From Acidimicrobiia bacterium (GTDB lineage Bacteria; Actinomycetota; Acidimicrobiia; Spongiisociales; UBA11373), in the NCBI GenBank assembly GCA_029263095.1, contig JAJCYA010000087.1:1-64000 (forward strand): a DNA stretch of 64,000 nucleotides. The letters run 5' to 3'. The stretch's first letter is position 1. Every line of letters begins with the position of its first letter. Position numbers and translations under genes: made by a program. Positions 52,809 to 60,819 of the stretch are shown here, one piece after another. The notes under the pieces are model-generated. The model was not told where the DNA came from and made no database searches. It worked only from the letters and a program-made list of their open reading frames with translations.

Positions 52809-53916
52809 ATGGATCAGGATCCCCGAGCCGCCATCTCCTCCCTCCGGGCGCGTCTTGACGACGCCAGGAGGTTCCTTTGACGTTCCGGGCAAACTTCAAG
52901 CGCTCGAGCGTCTGAAAGAGCAGGCCGCGGCCCCCAATCTGTGGGACGACCGACAGAGGGCGCTGCAAGTGACTCGTACCCTTGCTCGGTACGAGGGGGT
53001 CATAGGCCGAGTCGATCGACTCGCCGGGGAGATCGACGACGCCGAGGTCTTGTCCGATCTGGCACACGAGGAGGCCGACGATTCGGCCGCCGCCGACGTG
53101 TTGGCCGAGCTCGAAGCGGTTGACGCCGATCTTGCGGGTCTAGAGCGTGAGAGTCTCTTCTTTGGCGAATACGACGATCGGCCGGCGATTGTGAGCATCC
53201 ACGCAGGGGCAGGGGGAGTGGATGCAGCAGACTGGGCCGAGATGCTGCTGCGCATGTACCTGCGCTACTTGGAGCGGCGAGGTTTCGACGTCGAATTCGA
53301 TGAGTACCTTCCTGCGGAAGAGGCGGGGATCAGGTCGGCTGCGCTCACCGTCCGCGGCGAGAATGCTTACGGAATCCTGGAAAGCGAGCGCGGGGTTCAT
53401 CGATTGGTTCGCATCAGCCCGTTCGATTCGGCATCGCGTCGACACACCTCCTTTGCCGGTGTCGATGTAATCCCTGAGGTCGAAGTGGAAGAGGTTGAGA
53501 TCAATCCCGACGACCTGCGGATCGACGTATTCAGATCGTCGGGGGCAGGCGGTCAGCATGTGAACGTGACGGACTCTGCGGTTCGGATCACACACGAACC
53601 CACAGGGATCGTGGTGGCGTGTCAGGCGGAACGCTCCCAGCTACAGAACCGCAATCGGGCCATGGCGCTCCTTGCCGCCAGACTCGCCGAGCGCGCCCGT
53701 AAGGAGCAGTTGGAGCAGATAGAAGAGATTCGCGGCGAACAGGGTGAAGCCGCCTGGGGGCGCCAAATCAGGTCCTACGTGATGCAGCCCTACCAGCTGG
53801 TGAAGGACGTTCGTACCGACCTCGAAGTCGGCAATGTCCAGGGAGTACTCGACGGCGATCTCGAGGGCTTCTCGGATGCGTATCTCCAGTGGCGTAGGGC
53901 CGAAACCGGTTCATGA
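52809..53916 (+). CDS. prfB: Peptide chain release factor 2 (with programmed +1 frameshift)
   Basis: Release factor for UGA and UAA, full length only if the ribosome shifts frame. Reading frame 0 begins ATG 52809 (MDQDPRAAISSLRARLDDAR), runs 23 codons to the in-frame TGA 52878-52880; +1 shifting at CTT TGA joins it to the long frame (DVPGKLQALERLKEQ). Coding segments are 52809-52877 and 52879-53916. The shift site has AGGAGG three bases before CTTTGAC, as in E. coli prfB. The long part has the SPF anticodon tripeptide (RISPFDSASRRH) and the GGQ loop (SSGAGGQHVNVTD). The product should be 368 residues. ftsE follows after 110 bases. Confidence 0.95.
52866..52881 (+). promoter_or_regulatory. prfB programmed frameshift site
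   Basis: AGGAGG (internal Shine-Dalgarno, 52866-52871), three bases, then CTT TGA C (52875-52881). Low RF2 makes the ribosome pause at UGA and slip forward, so RF2 controls its own synthesis, as established for E. coli. Confidence 0.9.
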
Positions 53917-54026
53917 GCGTCGGTCTGGGAGATACGCGGAACTAGTCCGACCCCCTAGTAGATTCCGAGGGCACGTGTGGAAACCGACGGGCGCGAGACC
54001 CCGCCGAGGCACACCCAAGAGGTCCG

Positions 54027-54731
54027 ATGATTCGCTTGCAGGATGTATCCAAGGTCTACGACGGTGGAACCGTCGCGGTCAACGACGTGTCGGTCGAGAT
54101 CCAGAAGGGCGAGTTCGTATTCCTCGTCGGTCCATCGGGATCGGGCAAGTCGACGCTGATCCGCCTCATGCTCCGTCAGGAGCTTCCCACCCAAGGTGCG
54201 ATTTGGGTGGCGGGCAAGCACACGACGAAGCTGCCGTCCTGGAAGGTGCCCTTGCTGCGCCGGTCATTGGGGACGGTGTTCCAGGACTTCAAGCTCCTCC
54301 CCAACAAGACGGTGTACGAAAACGTCTCGTTTGCGCTCGAGGTGATTGGGCGGCCCCGACATGTGATTCGAAACCAAGTCCCGCAAGTTCTCAAACTGGT
54401 CGGCTTGGCCACCAAGGCGGATCGTCTGCCTACTCAGCTCTCGGGTGGTGAGCAACAGCGCGTTTCTATTGCTCGGGCATTCGTCAACCGCCCGCTGATC
54501 ATCCTCGCCGACGAGCCCACCGGGAACCTCGACCCTGCTACCTCGGTCGGCATCATGCGCCTGCTCGATCGAATCAATCGGAGTGGGACGACGGTCGTGA
54601 TGGCTACCCACGATCACGCCATCGTCGATGCCATGCGGCGCCGAGTGATTGCACTCGAACGTGGTCGGGTGGTGCGCGACCAATCCCGGGGAGCGTACGA
54701 AACCCCCGATCAGGATCCGGAAGCGGACTGA
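54027..54731 (+). CDS. ftsE: Cell division ATP-binding protein FtsE
   Basis: ATPase of the FtsEX complex at the division septum, 234 residues. Walker [11 protein letters not shown]-loop region [10 protein letters not shown], signature LSGGEQQR, Walker [14 protein letters not shown] and the H-loop [13 protein letters not shown] at 54027 with AAGAGG a few bases upstream. The ftsX ATG starts 2 bases after its stop. A possible -10, TAGATT, is about 65 bases upstream. Confidence 0.95.
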   Translation: MIRLQDVSKVYDGGTVAVNDVSVEIQKGEFVFLVGPSGSGKSTLIRLMLRQELPTQGAIWVAGKHTTKLPSWKVPLLRRSLGTVFQDFKLLPNKTVYENVSFALEVIGRPRHVIRNQVPQVLKLVGLATKADRLPTQLSGGEQQRVSIARAFVNRPLIILADEPTGNLDPATSVGIMRLLDRINRSGTTVVMATHDHAIVDAMRRRVIALERGRVVRDQSRGAYETPDQDPEAD

Positions 54732-54732
54732 A

Positions 54733-55614
54733 ATGCGACTGCAGTACTTGCTCGGCCAGGCGATCGCCAACCTCCGGCGGAACGTTCTCGTCGTCTTCGC
54801 CGCCGTCGTCGCGGTTCTCGTGATGCTCACGCTCGTCTTTGGGACCATCGTCCTGCGCTGGTCGATCGATCAGGACATCGGGCGCTGGGACGACAATGTT
54901 CGTGTCATTGCGTTTCTGGGCGACGACCTGACCCTTGAGGACATCGACGCCCTCCAACAGGACATTCAAGGATGGGAACAGGTCGACGCTGTCGAGTACT
55001 TCTCCAAGGCCGAGGCGCTTGACGAGTTTCGTGAGTTGTTCGCCGATCAGCAGTCTCTGATCGATGTTGTGGAGGAGGATCCGTCCATTCTTCCGGCCTC
55101 GCTGAGGATACGGCCGACGGCGGCAGCCGACTATTCGGCGATTACAGACCGCCTGGTCGTGATTCCAGGTATCCGTGAGGTTTCTGCAGCTGATGAAGCA
55201 ATCGATGCTCTCGTCGCCCGCTCGGATCGACTTCGCACCTTCTCTGTGTGGATCGTCGTCGTTCTGGGTGCGGCGGCAGTGGTCCTGATCGCCAACACGA
55301 TTCGAATCGCAATATTCGCCAGGCGTGATGAGATCGGCATCATGAAGCTTGTGGGTGCCGGCAATTGGTTTGTCCGCATTCCGTTCTTTTTGGAGGGGAT
55401 CATCGAAGGGGTCGTCGGGGCCGCTTTGTCTGTCGCTCTCGTCTGGGGGGTCAGCGGATCGATCGCCGAGCTGTTCTCAACCTCAACCGATCCGGGGGCG
55501 TTGACGGTCCCGGTCGACTTCCTCATCAGCAATGGACTTCTCATCATCGGCTTTGGTGCCGGTACCGGCCTCCTGGGGAGTGCCTTCGGGATGTGGGGAT
55601 TCCTGCGGGACTGA
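54733..55614 (+). CDS. ftsX: Cell division protein FtsX
   Basis: Membrane partner of FtsE, 293 residues, four spans. N-terminal span VVFAAVVAVLVMLTLVFGTIV, then an extracytoplasmic domain (about 50-165: WDDNVRVIAFLGDDLT, VDAVEYFSKAEALDEFRELF, PASLRIRP) that in other species binds a wall hydrolase, then three C-terminal spans including the FtsX/MacB-type IFARRDEIGIMKLVGAGNWF. ATG at 54733 lies 2 bases after ftsE; the stop overlaps the M23 gene by 1 base, so all three are coupled. Confidence 0.95.
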   Translation: MRLQYLLGQAIANLRRNVLVVFAAVVAVLVMLTLVFGTIVLRWSIDQDIGRWDDNVRVIAFLGDDLTLEDIDALQQDIQGWEQVDAVEYFSKAEALDEFRELFADQQSLIDVVEEDPSILPASLRIRPTAAADYSAITDRLVVIPGIREVSAADEAIDALVARSDRLRTFSVWIVVVLGAAAVVLIANTIRIAIFARRDEIGIMKLVGAGNWFVRIPFFLEGIIEGVVGAALSVALVWGVSGSIAELFSTSTDPGALTVPVDFLISNGLLIIGFGAGTGLLGSAFGMWGFLRD

Positions 55615-56795
55615 TGCGACGCCTAATGGTGCCGGCGGTCGCCGTCACCGCCTTCCTTCTCGTTGCCGCTCCGGCTGCGGCCGACCTCGGTTCGGATCTT
55701 GCCGAGGTCGCGCAGCAGATCGATGATCTCGAGTCGGCGGTTGCTGCAGCCGAGGGTGCTCGAACTGAGTTTGTGGCGAGAGTTCTCGAAACGGCTCGAC
55801 AGCTCGAGGCGGTGGTTGAGGAGATGCTGGCAGCTGAGCAGTTGCTGGCGGATACCGAGGCCACGATCGTCTCCACGGAAACGTTCATTGCGGATCTGGT
55901 CGAGCAGATGGATGTCCGGCAGGGTGTGATCCTTCGACTTCGCGCCGACGCGACACACGAGCGTCAGGCGGCGTTGGCACGGGCCGTGGATGTGTATATG
56001 TCGGCTCACTCCGATGTATCGAACCGCTTTGTCGGTGGCGACGATCCTGATTCTGGGGTCGGCATCATCTATGCAGATCGTGTCCAGAACGTTGCCGACC
56101 AAGTGATCGCCGAATACGAGCTGCACCGTTTCCAGGAGCAGCAGGAGGTCACGCGCTTGGCGGCCGATCGCGCAGAAGCCGAGGTTCAGACTGCGGCGCT
56201 GAGAGTTCAACGAGCCAGACGTGAGGAGATCGCAAAAGAGGTGGCCATCCAAGTGGCTGACGTGGAGGCTCAGCTCGCCGAGCAACAGACCCTTTTGGCG
56301 CGTATGGAGCGCGAGATCGCTCACTTCGAAGGCGAGATTGCTGATTTGGCTAGAGAAGAAGACCTCATTCGTGCGCTCATCGCTCAGGAGCAGAGCGGAG
56401 ACGGGGACGCACCGGGACTGCTCTTGCGTCCCCTCCCCGGAGGGGTGTCGAGCGGGTTCGGGTGGCGGATCCACCCCATCTACGGCGATTCTCGGCTTCA
56501 CACCGGATGGGATATGAATGGCTCGTGTGGAGAACCGATCGTTGCTGCTGCGGCCGGGCGCGTCTTTTTCGCCGGGTGGAAGGGTGGATATGGGAACGCG
56601 GTGATGATCGATCACGGAGGAGGGTTGTCCACTCTTTCTGCGCACCAGTCGTCGATGGGTGTCGTCTATGACCAACAGGTGACGACGGGACAGGTGATCG
56701 GTTGGGTGGGGACAACAGGAACCTCAACGTCCTGCCATCTGCATTGGGAGGTGCGGGTGAACGGAGATCCCGTGGATCCGACCCCGTACGTGTGA
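55614..56795 (+). CDS. Exported coiled-coil M23 metallopeptidase, probable FtsEX-controlled wall hydrolase
   Basis: 393 residues. Signal peptide (about 1-22, VAVTAFLLVAAPAAA), coiled coil over about residues 25-270 (rich in Ala/Glu/Gln heptads), then an M23/LytM domain of about 110 residues: GFGWRIHPIYGDSRLHTGWDM (His and Asp metal ligands) and SCHLHWEVRVNG (HxH). The catalytic ligands are intact, unlike E. coli EnvC, whose M23 domain is degenerate, so it likely cuts peptidoglycan itself. The start ATG overlaps the ftsX TGA. The coiled coil would contact the outer loop of FtsX. Confidence 0.88.
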   Translation: MRRLMVPAVAVTAFLLVAAPAAADLGSDLAEVAQQIDDLESAVAAAEGARTEFVARVLETARQLEAVVEEMLAAEQLLADTEATIVSTETFIADLVEQMDVRQGVILRLRADATHERQAALARAVDVYMSAHSDVSNRFVGGDDPDSGVGIIYADRVQNVADQVIAEYELHRFQEQQEVTRLAADRAEAEVQTAALRVQRARREEIAKEVAIQVADVEAQLAEQQTLLARMEREIAHFEGEIADLAREEDLIRALIAQEQSGDGDAPGLLLRPLPGGVSSGFGWRIHPIYGDSRLHTGWDMNGSCGEPIVAAAAGRVFFAGWKGGYGNAVMIDHGGGLSTLSAHQSSMGVVYDQQVTTGQVIGWVGTTGTSTSCHLHWEVRVNGDPVDPTPYV

Positions 56796-57253
56796 TGGGT
56801 ACCAAGTCGATCGCCACCAACCGCAGGGCTCGTTTCAACTACGAGATCTCCGAGACGTACGAGGCGGGGATAGTGCTGCTCGGTTCCGAGGTGAAGAGCT
56901 TGCGCGCCGGACATGCTGATCTCAAGGATTCCTACGCCTCGGTCCGTGACGGTGAGATGTGGTTGGTGGGGATGCGGATATCGCCGTACGAGTATGCGCG
57001 GGACGGTGGTCACGAGCCGGAACGAGAGCGCAAGCTCCTTCTCCACAAACGCGAGATCGAGAAGATCGGATCGAATCTGGCCGAAAAGGGGCTCTCCCTC
57101 TTGCCTATGAGCCTCTATTTCAAGAATGGGAAGGTCAAGGTTGAACTCGGGCTGGGCAAGGGCAAGACACAACGCGACAAACGCGAGACGCTACGACGAC
57201 GCCAGGCTGACAGAGAGATGGAGCGGGCGATGCGGCATAGGGATGTTGATTGA
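56795..57253 (+). CDS. smpB: SsrA-binding protein SmpB
   Basis: Binds tmRNA and enters stalled ribosomes with it. 152 residues, typical. ATNRRARFNYEISETYEAGI, LLGSEVKSLRAGHADLKDSY, HEPERERKLLLHKREI, GLSLLPMSLYFKNGKVKVEL and the basic C-terminal tail KGKTQRDKRETLRRRQ are all in place. ATG at 56795 overlaps the M23 stop by 1 base; a GTG three bases earlier is an alternative. tmRNA is encoded 147 bases downstream. Confidence 0.95.
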   Translation: MGTKSIATNRRARFNYEISETYEAGIVLLGSEVKSLRAGHADLKDSYASVRDGEMWLVGMRISPYEYARDGGHEPERERKLLLHKREIEKIGSNLAEKGLSLLPMSLYFKNGKVKVELGLGKGKTQRDKRETLRRRQADREMERAMRHRDVD

Positions 57254-57365
57254 TTGGTGGTGTGGCTCCATCTCGTCCGTGCGGGTAGGGGCCCGGACGG
57301 TTTTGCGATGAGGCGTCAGCCGAAGAGCGATCAGTGCTTAGGAATCCCCCTGGCGTACCGATCGT

Positions 57366-57371
57366 TGTATC
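57366..57371 (+). promoter_or_regulatory. Possible -10 of tmRNA
   Basis: TTGTATCTTGTACAAG at 57365-57380 is an AT-rich patch with a TGTATCT and TACAAG hexamer 20-30 bases before the tmRNA 5' end. Confidence 0.3.
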
Positions 57372-57399
57372 TTGTACAAGCGCCTGTGGCGTAATCCAC

Positions 57400-57750
57400 G
57401 GGGGTGACATGGTTTCGACTTTGAGGGTTGAAGTGTCGGAAGCGAGCCGAGGTCCCCGGAGTCCTCGTTAAAGAGCCGGGAAACAAACCAAGTGCCGAAG
57501 ACAACTTCGCACTGGCTGCCTAACTAGAGCAGCTCGTCCGTCTGGAGGGTTCCCCTCTCGCCAGGTCCGGGCGCCGCAATAGGGGATGCTCCCGCCGGGA
57601 TGCCGGGATCGGCGGGTCAAGATCAACTCCGGCTAGGGCACAGGACCACCCGCCGATAGGGCCCTGTGTTCCGAAGCTCGCTATCGGCTGCGCTCGGAGA
57701 TGCCGACGCTGAAGCCTCAGAGGACCGGGGTTCGACTCCCCGCACCTCCA
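57400..57750 (+). ncRNA. ssrA: Transfer-messenger RNA
   Basis: About 351 bases. The 5' end GGGGGUG pairs with CACCUCC at 57743-57749, leaving discriminator A; the genome codes CTC next, so the CCA end is not encoded. ACAUGGUUUCGAC after the acceptor stem and GGACCGGGGUUCGACUCCCCG at the 3' end form the tRNA-like half. The tag frame at 57494-57523 is GCC GAA GAC AAC TTC GCA CTG GCT GCC TAA, that is AEDNFALAA, ending in the expected ALAA protease signal; the charged Ala precedes it. smpB is the gene directly upstream. Confidence 0.93.
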
Positions 57751-57753
57751 CTC

Positions 57754-57780
57754 GATTCGGCCCGCGATGCGGGCCGAATC
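57754..57780 (+). terminator. tmRNA terminator
   Basis: A perfect 12-base-pair hairpin: GATTCGGCCCGC (57754-57765), loop GAT, GCGGGCCGAATC (57769-57780), starting 4 bases after the tmRNA 3' end. No U-tract follows. Confidence 0.7.
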
Positions 57781-57794
57781 TCGCGATGTGTGTG

Positions 57795-57882
57795 CCCGGC
57801 CGGACTTCGCCGCCAGCGGCGGCGAACAGGCGTTGGTCCGGCCTCCTCCGCATGGTGGGGGCCCCAACCCCACCGCGGCTGT
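57795..57882. repeat. Dispersed two-hairpin repeat, third site
   Basis: CCCGGCCGGACTTCGCCGCC, inner arms CGCCGCC/GGCGGCG, GGTCCGGCC closing arm, then GGTGGGGG/CCCCACC and CGGCTGT. Single copy, just after the tmRNA terminator and 120 bases before the next gene. Compare 27290 and 41741. Confidence 0.85.
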
Positions 57883-57931
57883 CCCGGTCTTTCGTCTGCG
57901 GGGAGCACTCTTCCTCCGAGAGAGGCTTGAG

Positions 57932-57980
57932 TCTTTGCTGGTTGCTGGTTGCTGTCTGCCGTCTGCCGTCTGCCGTCTGA
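57932..57980. repeat. Short tandem heptamers
   Basis: TGCTGGT occurs twice and CTGCCGT three times in a row, with further partial units, in the 110 bases ahead of the membrane protein gene. Confidence 0.7.
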
Positions 57981-57991
57981 AGTCCGCTGCC

Positions 57992-57997
57992 TAACCT
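57992..57997 (+). promoter_or_regulatory. -10 box TAACCT, leaderless start
   Basis: TAACCT is 7 bases before the ATG at 58005. Confidence 0.5.
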
Positions 57998-58004
57998 CGC
58001 TGCG

Positions 58005-59213
58005 ATGTCAGTTCCCCTTTCCGCACCGACGCGTCGGGGCCGCCGGGTCGTCGATTCGCATGCAGTCGTCGCTGCGGCCTTTCGGATGGCAGCGCTGTTC
58101 ATCGTCTCGGCCGGCGGATGGGCGGTCTACCTGGCGTTCAATGCAGGCAGCTGGTGGGGTCCGCTACACACCTTCATGATTGGGGGGGTGCTGCTGGCTA
58201 TTTCAGGAGCCACTCAACTCTTCTCCACCACCTGGGCGGCGGCGATTCCCCCGGATCACCGCATCGCCCGTGTTCAACGACTCCTGATGGCGACGGGGGC
58301 GGTAGCGGCGATAGCCGGGTTCGTTGCGGACTCGGGCGTATTGATCGGTGTCGGAGCCACCCTCGTCGGCATGGGTTTGGTGGTGCTCGCGTGGATCCTC
58401 ATCGGAATCACGCGCCGGTCGCTGTTGAGACGGTTTGGTCTTTCCTCTCGGTTCTATCTGCTCGGCATCGCCGCGGGGACGATCGGAGTGACCCTGGGCG
58501 GCCTGATGGGAGGGGGTTGGGCCGGGAGTCGGTACCTGGATTTCCGTGTGACCCACATGCATTTGAACGTCGTGGGCATGGTCGGCTTCACAATCGTCGG
58601 GACGTTGCCCACTCTCCTTCCGACAATGGCGCGACACAAGATGGTGTCGGGTCGCGAAGCAACGTTTGGATTCTGGCTCAGCTCGTTGGCGTTGGGAGCA
58701 ATGGCGATGGGTGCGCTGCTGGGCAGGGGGGCGGTCGGCGTCGGTTGCGGGCTGGCGAGCGTCGCCGCTGCGGTGATCCTGATCGGCATCGCGGTGCGGC
58801 TTGGGATACGCCGGATCGGTACCTCGGGACTTCCGGCCCTCCTCGTGTCGTCCGGATCGTTGTGGCTGATCGGGTGGTCTGCCGGTCGGTCCGTCTCGTT
58901 GCTCGGCGGGGGCTACGGCGTGTGGAGTCAGATGACCGCGGCAGGCATCGGGGGCGTTGCTCTGGTGCTCTTTGGGTCGCTTGCCTATCTGATCCCGGTG
59001 CTGGTCGGTCCGGGATCAGATCTCGCCGGGAACTTCGAGCGGATGCGGGCCAATCCGTGGCTTCGGTTCGTCCTCGCGAACGCAACTGTCGTCGCGGCGA
59101 CGGCGGGATTGCCTGGACCTGTCATATTGGCTCTCGGCTTGGCGTTTGGTCTGGACTACGGAACTCGGGTGGTGCTGATCCTGATCCGGGAGCGTCGTCG
59201 TCGCGCCTCGTGA
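58005..59213 (+). CDS. Polytopic membrane protein with His-rich transmembrane motif
   Basis: 402 residues, about ten to twelve spans. Within the helices are PLHTFMIGGVLLAISG and VTHMHLNVVGMVGFTIVGTL, where the HxHLN pattern resembles the heme- or copper-binding helices of NnrS-like and heme-copper-oxidase-like membrane proteins. The family is otherwise not recognised. The C-terminal EFRMRANPWLRFVLANA-type sequence and Arg tail (RERRRRAS) are on the inside. ATG at 58005 has TAACCT 7 bases upstream. Its stop faces the ABC permease stop with a gap of 17 bases. Confidence 0.6.
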   Translation: MSVPLSAPTRRGRRVVDSHAVVAAAFRMAALFIVSAGGWAVYLAFNAGSWWGPLHTFMIGGVLLAISGATQLFSTTWAAAIPPDHRIARVQRLLMATGAVAAIAGFVADSGVLIGVGATLVGMGLVVLAWILIGITRRSLLRRFGLSSRFYLLGIAAGTIGVTLGGLMGGGWAGSRYLDFRVTHMHLNVVGMVGFTIVGTLPTLLPTMARHKMVSGREATFGFWLSSLALGAMAMGALLGRGAVGVGCGLASVAAAVILIGIAVRLGIRRIGTSGLPALLVSSGSLWLIGWSAGRSVSLLGGGYGVWSQMTAAGIGGVALVLFGSLAYLIPVLVGPGSDLAGNFERMRANPWLRFVLANATVVAATAGLPGPVILALGLAFGLDYGTRVVLILIRERRRRAS

Positions 59214-59230
59214 CAGTTTCTGCTGATTGA

Positions 59231-60046
59231 CTAGGCCAGCAGCATCTTGTCGATCCGGCGCGATGTGATGGCCACGCCTATCGCCCCCATCCCGACTAGG
59301 AATCCCACGTGGCCTACCAGGCTGGTGTCGAACACCCCGAGCGTGAGGGCTCGGATCAACTCGACTCCGTGGTACAGCGGCGAGATCTTGGTGATCAGCC
59401 GGAATATGTCGGGGTAGACCTCGAGCGGGTAGAAGGTTCCTGAGAAGAGGAAGAGCGGGAGCGTCACCATGTTGACGAGGTCGAGGTCCTGCCACGATTT
59501 CATGAACGTGGAAGCAGCCATCCCGACGGCGCCGAATGCGAAGCCGATGAGCACTGCTGCGGGCACGGCCATCACAGCCCAGGCGGAATGGACATACCCG
59601 AAGGCGGTGATGACGATGAGAAAAGCAACCGCGTAGAGCACGCCTCGGCCCAGAGACCACGCGATCTCACCGACGACGATGTGCCGCGGCAGCATCGGCG
59701 TGGCCAGGATTGCGTCGTACACCTTTCCGTACCGCAGCTTGAAGAAGATGTTGACCGTCGACTCGAAGATCGCCCCGTTCATCGCCGAGGCTCCGAGAAG
59801 TGCCGGGGCGACGAAAGCTGCATATTTGATCGGCTCGCCGCCCGGCCCGGCGACGTCGCCCACGAGCTCGCCGAGCCCGACACCGATCGAGAAGAGATAG
59901 AAGATGGGCTCGAAGAAGCCCGAGAAGACGATTATCCAAACGCGCCGGTAAACCAGGAAGTTGCGCTCGAGCAGCTTGCTGGCTCCGCCGGCGCCGAGCA
60001 GCGGCGGTGGGATCACCCGAGCTGTGAGGGTTGCAGAGTCGCTCAT
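59231..60046 (-). CDS. ABC-2 type transporter permease
   Basis: 271 residues, six spans, DrrB/ABC-2 fold: NFLVYRRVWIIVFSGFFEPIFYLFSIGVGL, APALLGASAMNGAIFES, TLPLFLFSGTFYPLEVYPDI, LYHGVELIRALTLG. It forms the export channel together with the ATPase at 60819-61745 and the second permease. The frame is open to 60223, but ATG at 60046 (MSDSATLTARV) overlaps the previous gene's stop by 4 bases and starts the hydrophobic protein. Substrate unknown. Confidence 0.87.
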   Translation of the reverse strand: MSDSATLTARVIPPPLLGAGGASKLLERNFLVYRRVWIIVFSGFFEPIFYLFSIGVGLGELVGDVAGPGGEPIKYAAFVAPALLGASAMNGAIFESTVNIFFKLRYGKVYDAILATPMLPRHIVVGEIAWSLGRGVLYAVAFLIVITAFGYVHSAWAVMAVPAAVLIGFAFGAVGMAASTFMKSWQDLDLVNMVTLPLFLFSGTFYPLEVYPDIFRLITKISPLYHGVELIRALTLGVFDTSLVGHVGFLVGMGAIGVAITSRRIDKMLLA

Positions 60047-60819
60047 GCGATGAGCCTCCGGCGCATCAGGCGGGCGGCGAGGATCGTCCCCACGGCGAGC
60101 AACGCAACCAGGTAGGCGACGCTCACTGCCGGGTTGACTTCGAATTCGACTCCGAGGGCGAGCCCACGACACAACGAGACGCCGTGATACAGCGGTGTCG
60201 CGTAGGCAATGGGCTGGATCCAAGAAGGCAGCTGCGAGATCGGGAAGAACGTTCCCGAGAACAGAAACAGCGGCATCACTCCGAAACGAAACAGCGAACT
60301 CAGACCTAGTTCGTTCTTGAGTCGAGCCGTGTATGCAGTGACGATCGCTGCGAAACCGAGACCTGTCAGGATCGCCGGCGGGATGGCCAGGGCTCCCTCA
60401 AGGACGGTCGTCGCTCCGAAGACCGTCATCACTCCGGAGTAGACGACGGTTACGAAGAGGAGGCGAACTCCGACCCATGCCAGGTGCCCCATGACCAGCT
60501 CGCGAACCGTGACCGGCGTCGAGAGGATGGCGTCGTACGTCTTGCGCCATTTGATACCGGCCATGACCGGCCACGAAGCGTCGCCCGCTCCAGTCATCAT
60601 CGCAGTCGCAGCCAGCAGTCCGGGAGCGAGGAATGTGAGATAGGGGATGTCGAGAGCCGCGCTCCCTGTGCCTTCATCGACGAGCCGCCCCAGACTCACC
60701 CCCATCCCCAGCAGGTACAGGACCGGATTGAAGAATGTGCTGATGACGCTACCGCGCCAGGTGCGCCGGTAGACCCGCGCCGAGGCTTCGACGACTCGTC
60801 CGGAGTGGACAAGTGCCAT
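60043..60819 (-). CDS. ABC-2 type transporter permease
   Basis: 258 residues, six spans, same fold as its neighbour: VYRRTWRGSVISTFFNPVLYLLG, APGLLAATAMMTGAGDASWPV, VMPLFLFSGTFFPISQLPSW, PLYHGVSLCRGLALG. The two permeases are paralogues and could form a heterodimer. ATG at 60819 overlaps the ATPase stop by 1 base, and its own stop overlaps the next permease start by 4, so all three are coupled. Confidence 0.87.
   Translation of the reverse strand: MALVHSGRVVEASARVYRRTWRGSVISTFFNPVLYLLGMGVSLGRLVDEGTGSAALDIPYLTFLAPGLLAATAMMTGAGDASWPVMAGIKWRKTYDAILSTPVTVRELVMGHLAWVGVRLLFVTVVYSGVMTVFGATTVLEGALAIPPAILTGLGFAAIVTAYTARLKNELGLSSLFRFGVMPLFLFSGTFFPISQLPSWIQPIAYATPLYHGVSLCRGLALGVEFEVNPAVSVAYLVALLAVGTILAARLMRRRLIA

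Noticed and set aside
52809-53916. prfB as a pseudogene with a premature stop
   Set aside because: The stop is part of the programmed frameshift signal AGGAGG-CTTTGAC and all later motifs are intact.
57700-57752. tRNA gene with TTCGACTCC arm
   Set aside because: It is the 3' tRNA-like half of tmRNA, whose acceptor partner is 340 bases upstream.
27500-57900. Short frames on the two-hairpin repeat (AGLRRLRRR-type peptides)
   Set aside because: They arise because the repeat lacks stops in some frames; no start or conserved coding signal.
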